Below, piece after piece: positions 7,764 to 13,474 of a stretch of DNA of 13,474 bases (its first letter is position 1; every line of letters starts with the position of its first letter). The translations under genes were made by a program, and so were the position numbers. The stretch comes from Bilophila sp964538355 (GTDB taxonomy: Bacteria; Desulfobacterota; Desulfovibrionia; Desulfovibrionales; Desulfovibrionaceae): NCBI GenBank assembly GCA_964538355.1, contig CAZIFC010000046.1:1-13474 (forward strand), written 5' to 3'. The notes below the pieces were generated by a model. It had not been told where the DNA came from. It did not search any database and saw nothing but the letters and a program-made list of their open reading frames with translations.

Positions 7764-8828
7764 CTACCGCAGGTTTTGGATGACGTCGCGGATGCGGCCC
7801 TTGTCCTGCGCCTGCACGAGTGCGGCCTCGGGACTGATGATCCGGCTCCGCAGCAGCCGCTCGATGTCGTCGTCCATGGTCTGCATCCCCATAGCGCGGT
7901 TGGTCTGAAGCACGGTCGGGATCTGAAACGTCTTGTTCTCGCGGATCATGTTGCGGACGGAGGGGACGGCGAACAGCACCTCCAGAGCGGGAACCCGGCC
8001 CTGATTGTCCGCCCGCCTGAACAGCGTCTGGGCAATGATGGCCTGAATGGATTCCGAAAGGCTCGTGCGTACTTGCGACTGCTCCTCGGGAGGAAACACC
8101 TCAATGATGCGGTCGATGGTCTTTGCTGCGGAAAGCGTGTGCAGCGTGGCAAAGACCAGATGCCCCGTTTCCGCCGCTTCCAGCGCAAGCGAGATGGTTT
8201 CCAGATCGCGCATTTCGCCCACCAGAATGATATCGGGATCTTCACGGAGGGCCGCACGCAGCGCGGTGCCGAAGGTACGGGAATCGCGCCCGACCTCCCG
8301 CTGGTTCACAAGGCAGTTCTTGGAGCGGTGGACAAATTCAATCGGATCTTCAATGGTAATGATATGATCCCGGCGTTTGGAATTGGCGTGGTCCACCAGT
8401 GCGGCCAGCGTGGTCGACTTGCCGCTGCCTGTCGGCCCGGTCACCAGAACCAGCCCCTTGGGCAGCAGGGCAAGCTCCCGGAGCATACCGGGAAGCCCCA
8501 GCTCCTCCACCGTATTGATGTGCTGGGGGATTTCCCGGAACACCGCGGAAACCCCGCGGTTCTGGCGGAAAAAGTTGGCGCGGTACCGGGCCACCCCCGG
8601 AAGATCGTAGGCAAAGTCGATATCCCCGGTCTGTTCGAACTGCTGGACGCGCTCCATGGGAACCATTTCACGCAGTACGGACATCAGCTCTTCCGTCGTC
8701 ATGGCCGGCGCATCTATCCGTGCGAGATCTCCAAAGATACGCAGCATGGGCACATTTCCGGCCGACAAGTGCAGGTCAGAGCCGTGATTGGCGTGCAACA
8801 AATGAAAAAGATTGTCTATTTTGCTCAT
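7764..8828 (-). CDS. pilT: PilT, type IV pilus twitching motility (retraction) ATPase
   Basis: Cytoplasmic hexameric ATPase that depolymerises pili and powers twitching, DNA uptake or surface sensing. The 354 residues match PilT length. Seen: the PilT N-terminal GSDLHLSAG (16-24), Walker A GPTGSGKST (131-139), an Asp box around TIEDPIEF (158-165), Walker B ILVGEMRD (201-208), the His box TGHLVFATLHT (221-231) and SVRNMIRE (290-297), which corresponds to the AIRNLIRE motif specific to retraction ATPases. This separates it from PilB/GspE. The frame is open to 8969, but the upstream 47 residues do not resemble PilT. The ATG at 8828 follows AAAGG and begins MSKIDNLFHLLH. It is the first gene of a two-gene unit with the ExeA-like ATPase. 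Confidence 0.95.
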   Translation of the reverse strand: MSKIDNLFHLLHANHGSDLHLSAGNVPMLRIFGDLARIDAPAMTTEELMSVLREMVPMERVQQFEQTGDIDFAYDLPGVARYRANFFRQNRGVSAVFREIPQHINTVEELGLPGMLRELALLPKGLVLVTGPTGSGKSTTLAALVDHANSKRRDHIITIEDPIEFVHRSKNCLVNQREVGRDSRTFGTALRAALREDPDIILVGEMRDLETISLALEAAETGHLVFATLHTLSAAKTIDRIIEVFPPEEQSQVRTSLSESIQAIIAQTLFRRADNQGRVPALEVLFAVPSVRNMIRENKTFQIPTVLQTNRAMGMQTMDDDIERLLRSRIISPEAALVQAQDKGRIRDVIQNLR

Positions 8829-8904
8829 GTACGGCCTTTCTGCACAGTTTGGGTTGCCGGGTCTTCCTGTTCTTGGTACATCTTGGCAGGAACAAGGTGC
8901 GTAA

Positions 8905-8933
8905 CAAATACGCGAGAGGGGAGATTCTGTCAT
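8905..8933 (-). promoter_or_regulatory. Candidate sigma70-type promoter for pilT and the ExeA-like gene
   Basis: Reading leftward, ATGACA (complement of 8928-8933, five of six matches to TTGACA) and TATTTG (complement of 8905-8910, three of six to TATAAT) are separated by exactly 17 bases. This would leave a leader of roughly 70 bases before the pilT ATG. The -10 is weak. Confidence 0.25.
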
Positions 8934-9037
8934 CACTGCCGGATGTTGCTCACGATCTCTTGTGAACAAACACTCAAGACGGCCCCGCTGATGGAACGGC
9001 TCCTCCCCCGTGCGCCCTTGCCAGATTCGGACATGCC

Positions 9038-9046
9038 AAAGGAAGG
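9038..9046 (+). promoter_or_regulatory. Ribosome binding site supporting the pilD GTG start
   Basis: AAAGGAAGG ends six bases before the GTG at 9053. No ATG lies at a suitable distance in that frame, so the GTG start rests mainly on this site. Confidence 0.65.
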
Positions 9047-9052
9047 CCCCGC

Positions 9053-9865
9053 GTGTACCAGAGCATCCCCCCCGAACTGCTGCATCCCGAGTTCGTCATT
9101 CCCGCCGCCACCCTGCTTGGCCTGCTGCTCGGCAGTTTCTACAACGTCTGTATCTATCGCTACGACAGCGGCGAGTCCATTGCCTTCCCGCCGTCACACT
9201 GTCCGCACTGCAAGGGCCGCCTGCGCTTCTGGGAGCTGGTTCCGGTGATCAGCTATCTCTTGCTGCGGGGCCAGTGCGCCCGCTGCCGCGAGCCTATCAG
9301 CATCCGCTATCCGCTGGTAGAGCTGCTGTCTGGCCTTGCCTCCGGCCTGCTGGCGTGGCGGTATGGCCCAACGCTTCCCTTCCTCGTCTACCTTGGGTTC
9401 ACCGGGATGCTCATCGTCGCTTCGGGCATTGATCTGGACCGCTTCATCCTCCCCGACGGCATCACGCTCGGCGGCTTCGTCCTTGCCGCGCCCGCAGCCG
9501 TCTTTGTCCTCGGCATGAGCTGGGTGGAGGTCTTCACCGGAGCGTTGGTCGGCGGAGGCACCTTCCTTGCCGTGCTGCTCATCTTCAAGCGTCTGCGCGG
9601 CGTAGACGGCATGGGCTACGGCGACGTGAAGCTGATGCTCATGCTCGGCGCGCTGTGCGGCCCGCTCGGCCTGCCGCTGATCACGCTCGTGGCGGGCGTT
9701 TCGGCTCTTGCGGCCTTTGTGGTCGTGGCCTGCTTCCTGCCGCGGGAAGCCCCGCTGCGCGAAACCCCCATCCCCTTCGGGCCGTTCCTCAGCCTCGGGG
9801 CATTCATCCAGATCCTCGCCGGGCCGGAAATCCTCGACTGGTGGATCCGCTTCATCACGGGCTAG
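9053..9865 (+). CDS. pilD: PilD/GspO-type prepilin peptidase and N-methyltransferase
   Basis: Polytopic inner-membrane aspartyl protease that cleaves prepilin and pseudopilin leaders after Gly and methylates the new N-terminus. The 270 residues fit the family. TM1 (about 16-34) includes the typical GLLLGSFYNVCIYR. The cytoplasmic zinc-binding loop has C50-x2-C53 and C75-x2-C78, the mark of the bifunctional type. The catalytic aspartates are D127 in ASGIDLDRFILPD (123-135) and D191 in the GYGDVK motif (188-193). Further TM segments reach the end, including the conserved PFGPFLSLGA (241-250). Translation starts at GTG behind a strong ribosome site. Its likely substrates are the minor pilins encoded from 11261 onward. 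The last 11 bases overlap the convergent transglycosylase gene. Confidence 0.95.
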   Translation: MYQSIPPELLHPEFVIPAATLLGLLLGSFYNVCIYRYDSGESIAFPPSHCPHCKGRLRFWELVPVISYLLLRGQCARCREPISIRYPLVELLSGLASGLLAWRYGPTLPFLVYLGFTGMLIVASGIDLDRFILPDGITLGGFVLAAPAAVFVLGMSWVEVFTGALVGGGTFLAVLLIFKRLRGVDGMGYGDVKLMLMLGALCGPLGLPLITLVAGVSALAAFVVVACFLPREAPLRETPIPFGPFLSLGAFIQILAGPEILDWWIRFITG

Positions 9866-10622
9866 CGTACAACGCCAGCACCTTGCGGACATAGGCTTGC
9901 GTCTCCGCAAAGGGCGGGATGCCGCCGTACCTGTCCACGTTGGCAGGCCCCGCATTGTAGGCCGCCAGCGCAAGCGGGACATCGCCGCCATAACGATCCA
10001 GCATGGCCCGGAAATAGCGCACTCCGCCCTCGACATTCGCGTCAGGATCAAAGGCATCCTTCACCCCGAGCTGCTTCTGCGTTCCGGGCATGAGCTGCAT
10101 AAGCCCGCTGGCCCCCGCCGGAGACACCGCCCGGGCATCGAACCCCGATTCAACCTTGATGATCGCCATGATCAGCCGTGGGTCCACGCCGTGCCGCCCG
10201 GCATGGCGCGCGGCAAGCCGCCCCACGCCTTCCGGCCCGACCAGCCGCATCAGCCTTCCCGCACTGAAATGCCCGAAAAACCGGTAACGGCTATCCCCAT
10301 CCGGCCTGTTGGTCAGAAAAACGGTTCCGTCCTCCCCCTCCCGGCGGTATACGGCAACGGATTCCGGCGGCGTCTGAGCCTGCGGGGACTGAACCGAAGG
10401 ACGGGCCGCAGAACGGCGGTGCTGTTCCGCACCGGGCACGGTTCTGCGGATCGGGGGCCGGGTCACGATCCTGAGCTTCGGCGTTTCCGGGGCCACCTCT
10501 TCCGCGCGGCTCCAGCCTGCGGACAGCAGACAGCAGAGCATGGCGACAGAAACCCTCCAAAGAGGCCCGCGGGATCTGCCTATCCCCCTCTCGTCTTTCC
10601 GAACAGCCTGTGCTAGCATCAT
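9855..10622 (-). CDS. Lytic transglycosylase (SLT, family 1) with a DUF4124-like segment
   Basis: Predicted periplasmic enzyme cleaving the MurNAc-GlcNAc bond of peptidoglycan to 1,6-anhydro products. With the start at 10622 it has 255 residues. The N-terminus has a charged stretch, a hydrophobic core (about 24-36) and a cleavable-looking WSRA-EE site (near 40). Residues about 91-116 look like DUF4124 (VYRREGEDGTVFLTNRP). The SLT domain (about 140-250) shows catalytic E158 in IKVESGFDARAVSPAGASGLMQ (given in part: KVESGFD 156-162), LMQLMPGT (174-181) and AYNAGP (221-226). Two adjacent ATGs (10622, 10619) are both possible; the second has better spacing to GGA. The frame stays open to 11162, but that extension is Cys/Ser-rich and lies antisense to a better gene. 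The context suggests local wall opening for pilus assembly (inference). Confidence 0.92.
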   Translation of the reverse strand: MMLAQAVRKDERGIGRSRGPLWRVSVAMLCCLLSAGWSRAEEVAPETPKLRIVTRPPIRRTVPGAEQHRRSAARPSVQSPQAQTPPESVAVYRREGEDGTVFLTNRPDGDSRYRFFGHFSAGRLMRLVGPEGVGRLAARHAGRHGVDPRLIMAIIKVESGFDARAVSPAGASGLMQLMPGTQKQLGVKDAFDPDANVEGGVRYFRAMLDRYGGDVPLALAAYNAGPANVDRYGGIPPFAETQAYVRKVLALYASP

Positions 10623-10689
10623 TTTTCCAAGGTAACGAGCCTGCCTCCAAAAGACAAGAACTCCCGGAATTTCCAAAAAGAGGTACGCC
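10623..10689. other. Short divergent region between the transglycosylase gene and the minor pilin operon
   Basis: This gap of 67 bases must serve two diverging genes. A good ribosome site, AGAGG, lies six bases before the rightward ATG. No convincing sigma70 or sigma54 promoter could be picked by eye, so the rightward promoter may lie inside the 5' end of the transglycosylase gene. Confidence 0.4.
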
Positions 10690-11253
10690 ATGAAAAAACG
10701 CGCGCGCGTTTCCCTGACAGGGCTTGCCCTTCTTGCCCTCGCCGCAGGGCTGGAGCTGCTTGTCGTGGACGGCACGCTTTCGGGCAGGGCACCCCTGCGT
10801 ACCGTTACCGAGCTGTGCGGGCAGATCGGCGAGCAGGCAACCCCTTCCCCCGCCTCCGCCCAACAGATGTATATCTGGAAGGATGCCTCCGGGGTCACCC
10901 ACATCAGTGAAACGCCCCCTCCCGCCAGCTCCGGCAACACGCCCAAGGCGAAGGAATACACCTTTTCCCCCGAACCGCCCGCGGCCCGGCCCGCTCCGGT
11001 TGAACCGCTGCCGCAGCAGCCACAGCCTCCGTCCCGGCCCCACGTTTCCGCATCCAAGACCGACGAGGCCATCGCCCTCGTCCAGCAGGAACGCCGGCAA
11101 GAAATCGAACGCCTGCAAAAGGAACGGGAACACCTTGAACAGCAGTTCATCCGGGCACGCAACTCCGGGGACGGCTACGCCCAGATCCGGTTCCGCACCC
11201 TGCTGGAGCGCAACCGGGACGCCCTGTTGGAGCTGGACCCCCAACCGCAATAG
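10690..11253 (+). CDS. Membrane-anchored DUF4124 domain coiled-coil protein
   Basis: A function is not known. The 187-residue protein starts MKKRARVSLTGLALLALAAG, a positively charged end plus a hydrophobic segment (about 8-26) that looks like a signal anchor or signal peptide. A short DUF4124 motif follows (MYIWKDASGVTHISETPPP, 60-78), then a Pro-rich spacer (about 94-117) and a charged, predicted coiled coil (about 124-157, Gln/Glu/Arg-rich). It is therefore exported or periplasmic. It is the first gene of the minor pilin operon, with only seven bases between its TAG and the next ATG. DUF4124 proteins are often encoded near pilus and cell-wall genes, so an assembly or scaffolding role is plausible but inferred. 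The divergent transglycosylase carries a similar DUF4124-like stretch. Confidence 0.82.
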   Translation: MKKRARVSLTGLALLALAAGLELLVVDGTLSGRAPLRTVTELCGQIGEQATPSPASAQQMYIWKDASGVTHISETPPPASSGNTPKAKEYTFSPEPPAARPAPVEPLPQQPQPPSRPHVSASKTDEAIALVQQERRQEIERLQKEREHLEQQFIRARNSGDGYAQIRFRTLLERNRDALLELDPQPQ

Positions 11254-11260
11254 GCACGCC

Positions 11261-11731
11261 ATGCAGCCATCATCCCGCTACGGCTTTACCCTTCTTGAAA
11301 TCGTCTCCGTGCTGGTCATCCTCGGCATCACAGCCTTTTTCGCCGTATCCGCCTTCATGGACAACGACGCCGCCACCGCCTACGCCGAACGCGACAGGCT
11401 TGTTTCCAGCCTCATCCACGCCCGGGCGCAGGGCATGGCGGCGGGCGGCGGACAGTGCGTCGACATCGGGGCAGAAGGCGTCAGCTTTCCCATGAAGGAT
11501 CAGGGCAGGCAAACAGCTTCCCTGCTGAAAGGCTACGCCTTCTCCGCCAAGGCCACGGGCACGGCAAACTTCTGCTTCGACGCGGCGGGCGCGGCCTGCC
11601 CCTCCGCCAGCCTGACCCCCTATCAGGACACCGGCATCCTGTATTGTTCCGCATCCTCGGGCCAGACCAGTATCGGTTTCGGCAGCGGAGCCACGCTCAC
11701 CCTCTACAACGCAACGGGATTCGTCCAATGA
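11261..11731 (+). CDS. Minor pilin/pseudopilin, GspH/FimT-like
   Basis: Substrate of the prepilin peptidase, expected at the tip or as initiator of a type IV pilus or pseudopilus. The 156-residue protein has a short leader ending at Gly8, then FTLLE with Glu at +5 (E13) and a hydrophobic helix to about residue 32. A SLIHARAQGMA stretch (50-60) is typical of the GspH/FimT helix, and the C-terminus has an LTLYNATGFV ending as in that family. Four Cys (66, 105, 113, 129) suggest disulfides in the globular domain. The frame extends upstream, but the ATG at 11261 gives the correct leader; the ribosome site is weak (AGG at 11252-11254), as is common in coupled genes. Its stop overlaps the next start as ATGA. 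Confidence 0.88.
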   Translation: MQPSSRYGFTLLEIVSVLVILGITAFFAVSAFMDNDAATAYAERDRLVSSLIHARAQGMAAGGGQCVDIGAEGVSFPMKDQGRQTASLLKGYAFSAKATGTANFCFDAAGAACPSASLTPYQDTGILYCSASSGQTSIGFGSGATLTLYNATGFVQ

Positions 11732-12087
11732 ACGCGCGCGGCTTTACCCTCATCGAAACCATCCTCGCCATTATCCTGATGTCGATACTGGGCTTTATGG
11801 CGGCCCAGCTGATCTCTGCCTCCCTGCGGGGAAGCGCGGAAAGCGCAAGGCAGGTTACGGATTTGGCCAACGCCGCCACCGCAATGGAGCAGCTTATCGC
11901 CGCCCTCAATACGGAAAGCTCGCTGGATGCCGAAGCGGGCTTACGCATCAAGGATGTTGAAAGCGCACAAAAAAAGCTGACCGTGGACGCAACCGTAAAC
12001 GCGGTTCCCTTCCCCTACGCCTCTTCTGGAAACGCCGTTCTCGTTACCGTCTCGTCCGGTGCTGTGGAGCTGACCCGTGTATTCTGA
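11728..12087 (+). CDS. Minor pilin/pseudopilin, GspI/PilV-like
   Basis: A 119-residue protein with a very short leader ending at Gly5, then FTLIE (Glu at +5, E10) and a hydrophobic helix to about 31, continuing as an amphipathic helix (SAESARQVTDLANAATAMEQ, 37-56). The globular part is small. Its size and its position second in the H-I-J-K order fit GspI/PilV; sequence alone does not settle the subfamily. The ATG overlaps the upstream stop (ATGA), and the 3' end overlaps the next gene by 11 bases. Confidence 0.85.
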   Translation: MNARGFTLIETILAIILMSILGFMAAQLISASLRGSAESARQVTDLANAATAMEQLIAALNTESSLDAEAGLRIKDVESAQKKLTVDATVNAVPFPYASSGNAVLVTVSSGAVELTRVF

Positions 12088-12589
12088 TCGTCCCTCCCCG
12101 AGCAGGGGATTCACCTTGCTGGAAGTTGTCGGCACGCTGATCATCCTTGGCATTCTCGGGGCCATGACCTTTTCCGGGTTCGGCTCGGCCCTGACCGGCT
12201 ACGCCCTGATGCGGGAAGCCGGCACGACCACCATGCAGGCCGAGCTTGCCCTGATCCGCCTGCAAAAAGAGCTGTCCGGCGCGACCTTTGACATCGAAAT
12301 CGGCAACAGCGGCAAGAACATCAGCTTTCTGGGTTCCGACGCCCAAACCGCGACAGCCGTATCCCTCTCGGGAAACGAGATCCTGCTCTCCCGCAATGAC
12401 GGCACGGAAACCGTCCTGTTGAACCGGGTAACCGCGCAGCAAGACAAGCCCTTTGTGCGGATAGAGAAAACAGCGGGAACGGGCGACCCCGCACTCATCA
12501 CCCTCTCCTTCCTGCTCACTACCGAATCCGGCAGCATTCCCTTTTCCCTTTCCGTCAGCCCCCGCAATACGCCGCCCGTCAAAAACTGA
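12077..12589 (+). CDS. Minor pilin/pseudopilin, GspJ/PilW-like
   Basis: A 170-residue protein with leader MYSDRPSPSRG, cleavage after Gly11, FTLLE with Glu at +5 (E16) and a hydrophobic helix to about 33. A helical AELALIRLQKELSGA stretch (55-69) resembles the GspJ/PilW region after the helix, followed by a beta-rich domain. Translation starts at GTG, with GGAG at 12066-12069 seven bases upstream and inside the previous gene, so expression is coupled. In minor pilin complexes this type bridges the I/V and K/X subunits (family knowledge). Confidence 0.87.
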   Translation: MYSDRPSPSRGFTLLEVVGTLIILGILGAMTFSGFGSALTGYALMREAGTTTMQAELALIRLQKELSGATFDIEIGNSGKNISFLGSDAQTATAVSLSGNEILLSRNDGTETVLLNRVTAQQDKPFVRIEKTAGTGDPALITLSFLLTTESGSIPFSLSVSPRNTPPVKN

Positions 12590-12598
12590 GGAGCCTTC

Positions 12599-13474
12599 AT
12601 GCATTCGTCCCAAAAAGGAAGCGTCCTTCTGGCCGTCATCGCCGGAATCGTCCTGTTGTCCGTACTCGGCGTGGTCGTGGTTTCCCTGATGACCGACTCC
12701 GTCATGATCGGCGTCAGCGGCAAGGAAACCATGCAGGCGGGCTATCTCGCGGAGTCTGGAAAGGAACTCGTCCGCACCCAGACAGCGAAGCTCAACAGCG
12801 GCGCACTGATGGAAAAGGCGCAGTCTCTGGAAACAGCATCGCAGGACAAGGGCATTGCCATCGGCAACACGGGAACAGTGAAACTGAAGCTCTGGCCGTC
12901 CTGGTTCCGCTGGGATGGCAAAAAGCCCCACACGACGGTTTCCGGGTGGTATCCTGCCGGAAAGGGAACCTCTGCCCCAACGGGTGAACAACGCTGGCTT
13001 GCCGTCACCCAAAACAGCGCGAAACTCCATACGGGAGAACTCTACAACATAAATTTCGGCCAGGCAGCGGCGGATGTATACCTTGTCGGGCGCACAACGG
13101 GCACTCCCGTCTACGACGACAGCGACAAAACACTGACCGTCACCCCCACGAAGCAGAACGACTTCGCATGGTTCCCCGATGCCGGCGGGCTGATCGGACT
13201 GGTCAGGCGGTCTCCCGACGATGCCGCTTTTCCAGCAGACGCCGCCATAGACACGGTTCGGTTTACCTACGACCGCAAAACCTTCGATGGCACCCACTAT
13301 GTCTTCACCAACGTCACCCCGCTCGCCTCGGGCAGCGTTTCCTTTGCAAACAAGGACATCGCACTGGGGCAGTACTTCCGCATCCTCAGCGAGGGAACCA
13401 CAGGCAACGGCGCACGGGCCGCACTGATCTGGCACGCCAACGGCAAAAACTCCCTGCGAAGGGAGAATGGCGGG
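12599..13474 (+). CDS. GspK/PilX-like minor pilin, 3' end outside the window
   Basis: The frame is open for 292 codons up to the window edge without a stop. The leader is MHSSQKG; cleavage after Gly7 would leave SVLLAV, with Ala rather than Glu at +5, as expected for GspK, the pseudopilin known to lack that Glu. A hydrophobic helix runs to about 30, and QAGYLAESGKE (46-56) recalls the PilX-type AFYLAESG motif. The region from about 90 on is beta-rich, with Trp/Tyr/Gly and many Thr/Ser, and has no domain I recognise. GAGGAG overlapping the upstream stop, five bases before the ATG, is a strong ribosome site. At over 292 residues it is already larger than typical PilX (about 150-200) and near GspK size (about 320). 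Confidence 0.83.
   Translation, partial: MHSSQKGSVLLAVIAGIVLLSVLGVVVVSLMTDSVMIGVSGKETMQAGYLAESGKELVRTQTAKLNSGALMEKAQSLETASQDKGIAIGNTGTVKLKLWPSWFRWDGKKPHTTVSGWYPAGKGTSAPTGEQRWLAVTQNSAKLHTGELYNINFGQAAADVYLVGRTTGTPVYDDSDKTLTVTPTKQNDFAWFPDAGGLIGLVRRSPDDAAFPADAAIDTVRFTYDRKTFDGTHYVFTNVTPLASGSVSFANKDIALGQYFRILSEGTTGNGARAALIWHANGKNSLRRENGG

Larger units (their letters stand above)
8829..9052. other. Divergent intergenic region between pilT and pilD
   Basis: A gap of 224 bases that should hold the promoters of both transcripts. It contains one candidate pilT promoter (8905-8933), imperfect repeats around TGTTC and GAACA (8869-8895) and TTGTGAACAA (8960-8969), which has four-base inverted arms. No sigma54 -24/-12 element (GG-N10-GC in good context) was found on either strand. 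No small gene is supported. Confidence 0.45.

Noticed and set aside
8869..8895. Imperfect inverted repeat TGTTC/GAACA in the pilT-pilD gap as an operator
   Set aside because: The arms are five bases with a long, uneven spacer; this is within chance in a region of this size.
8829..8969. N-terminal 47-residue extension of PilT
   Set aside because: Family members begin at the GSDLHL domain about 15 residues from the start; the ATG at 8828 has a ribosome site and the extension has no similarity.
8829..9052. Sigma54 promoter for pilus genes
   Set aside because: No GG-N10-GC element in the TGGCAC-TTGC context was found on either strand; the best look-alike near 8885 has the wrong spacing.
7776..9248. 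A 490-codon + strand frame across pilT and into pilD
   Set aside because: It mirrors pilT codons, and its 3' part conflicts with the well supported pilD frame.
10623..11162. N-terminal 180-residue extension of the transglycosylase
   Set aside because: It is antisense to the DUF4124 gene, is Cys/Ser-rich, and the signal-peptide-like sequence lies downstream of the ATG pair at 10619-10622.
12044..13435. A 463-codon - strand frame opposite the last two minor pilins
   Set aside because: The + strand shows prepilin leaders, ribosome sites and operon coupling here; the antisense product has no family features.

Overview
The window is a GC-rich, densely coded stretch of a Gram-negative chromosome. 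It holds the 3' part of one leftward block (positions 62-8828), a single rightward gene (9053-9865), a single leftward gene (9855-10622) and a rightward operon that runs off the right edge (10690 to 13474). The gene content fits a deltaproteobacterium, possibly a Desulfovibrionaceae-like organism: an adaptor-linked ClpA, type IV pilus motor and peptidase genes, an ExeA-like ATPase and high GC third positions. That placement is an inference from gene content, not a database match.

Left half, leftward, housekeeping and quality control: clpS and clpA overlap by four bases (N-degron adaptor and AAA+ unfoldase of the ClpAP protease). Upstream of them lie radA (recombination branch migration ATPase) and a two-transmembrane potassium channel with two cytoplasmic RCK modules. 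radA and the channel gene are 18 bases apart and probably co-transcribed. A candidate promoter just before clpS suggests the clp pair can also be expressed separately. A strong GC hairpin follows the next gene upstream, separating this block from the pilus block.

Middle, pilus machinery: pilT (retraction ATPase) and, six bases downstream, an ExeA/GspA-like AAA+ ATPase with one transmembrane segment and periplasmic LysM-like and SPOR-like modules (leftward). Across a 224-base divergent gap is the prepilin peptidase gene pilD (rightward). It overlaps the 3' end of a convergent lytic transglycosylase gene by 11 bases.

Right part, rightward operon: an anchored DUF4124 coiled-coil protein, then three small proteins with prepilin leaders (GspH/FimT-like, GspI/PilV-like, GspJ/PilW-like) and a GspK/PilX-like protein cut by the window edge. 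Spacing and overlaps are tight throughout. The order equals gspHIJK of type II secretion and fimT-pilV-pilW-pilX of type IV pili. With pilT nearby, a retractable type IV pilus is the better reading.

Taken together, the right-hand 7.4 kb looks like an accessory and assembly locus for a type IV pilus: PilD processes the minor pilins, PilT retracts the fibre, and the transglycosylase and the peptidoglycan-binding ATPase plausibly open or organise the cell wall for the secretin. The main pilin, PilB, PilC and the secretin are not in the window. No tRNA, rRNA, CRISPR array, insertion sequence or phage gene was seen, and no gap between genes exceeds about 225 bases.
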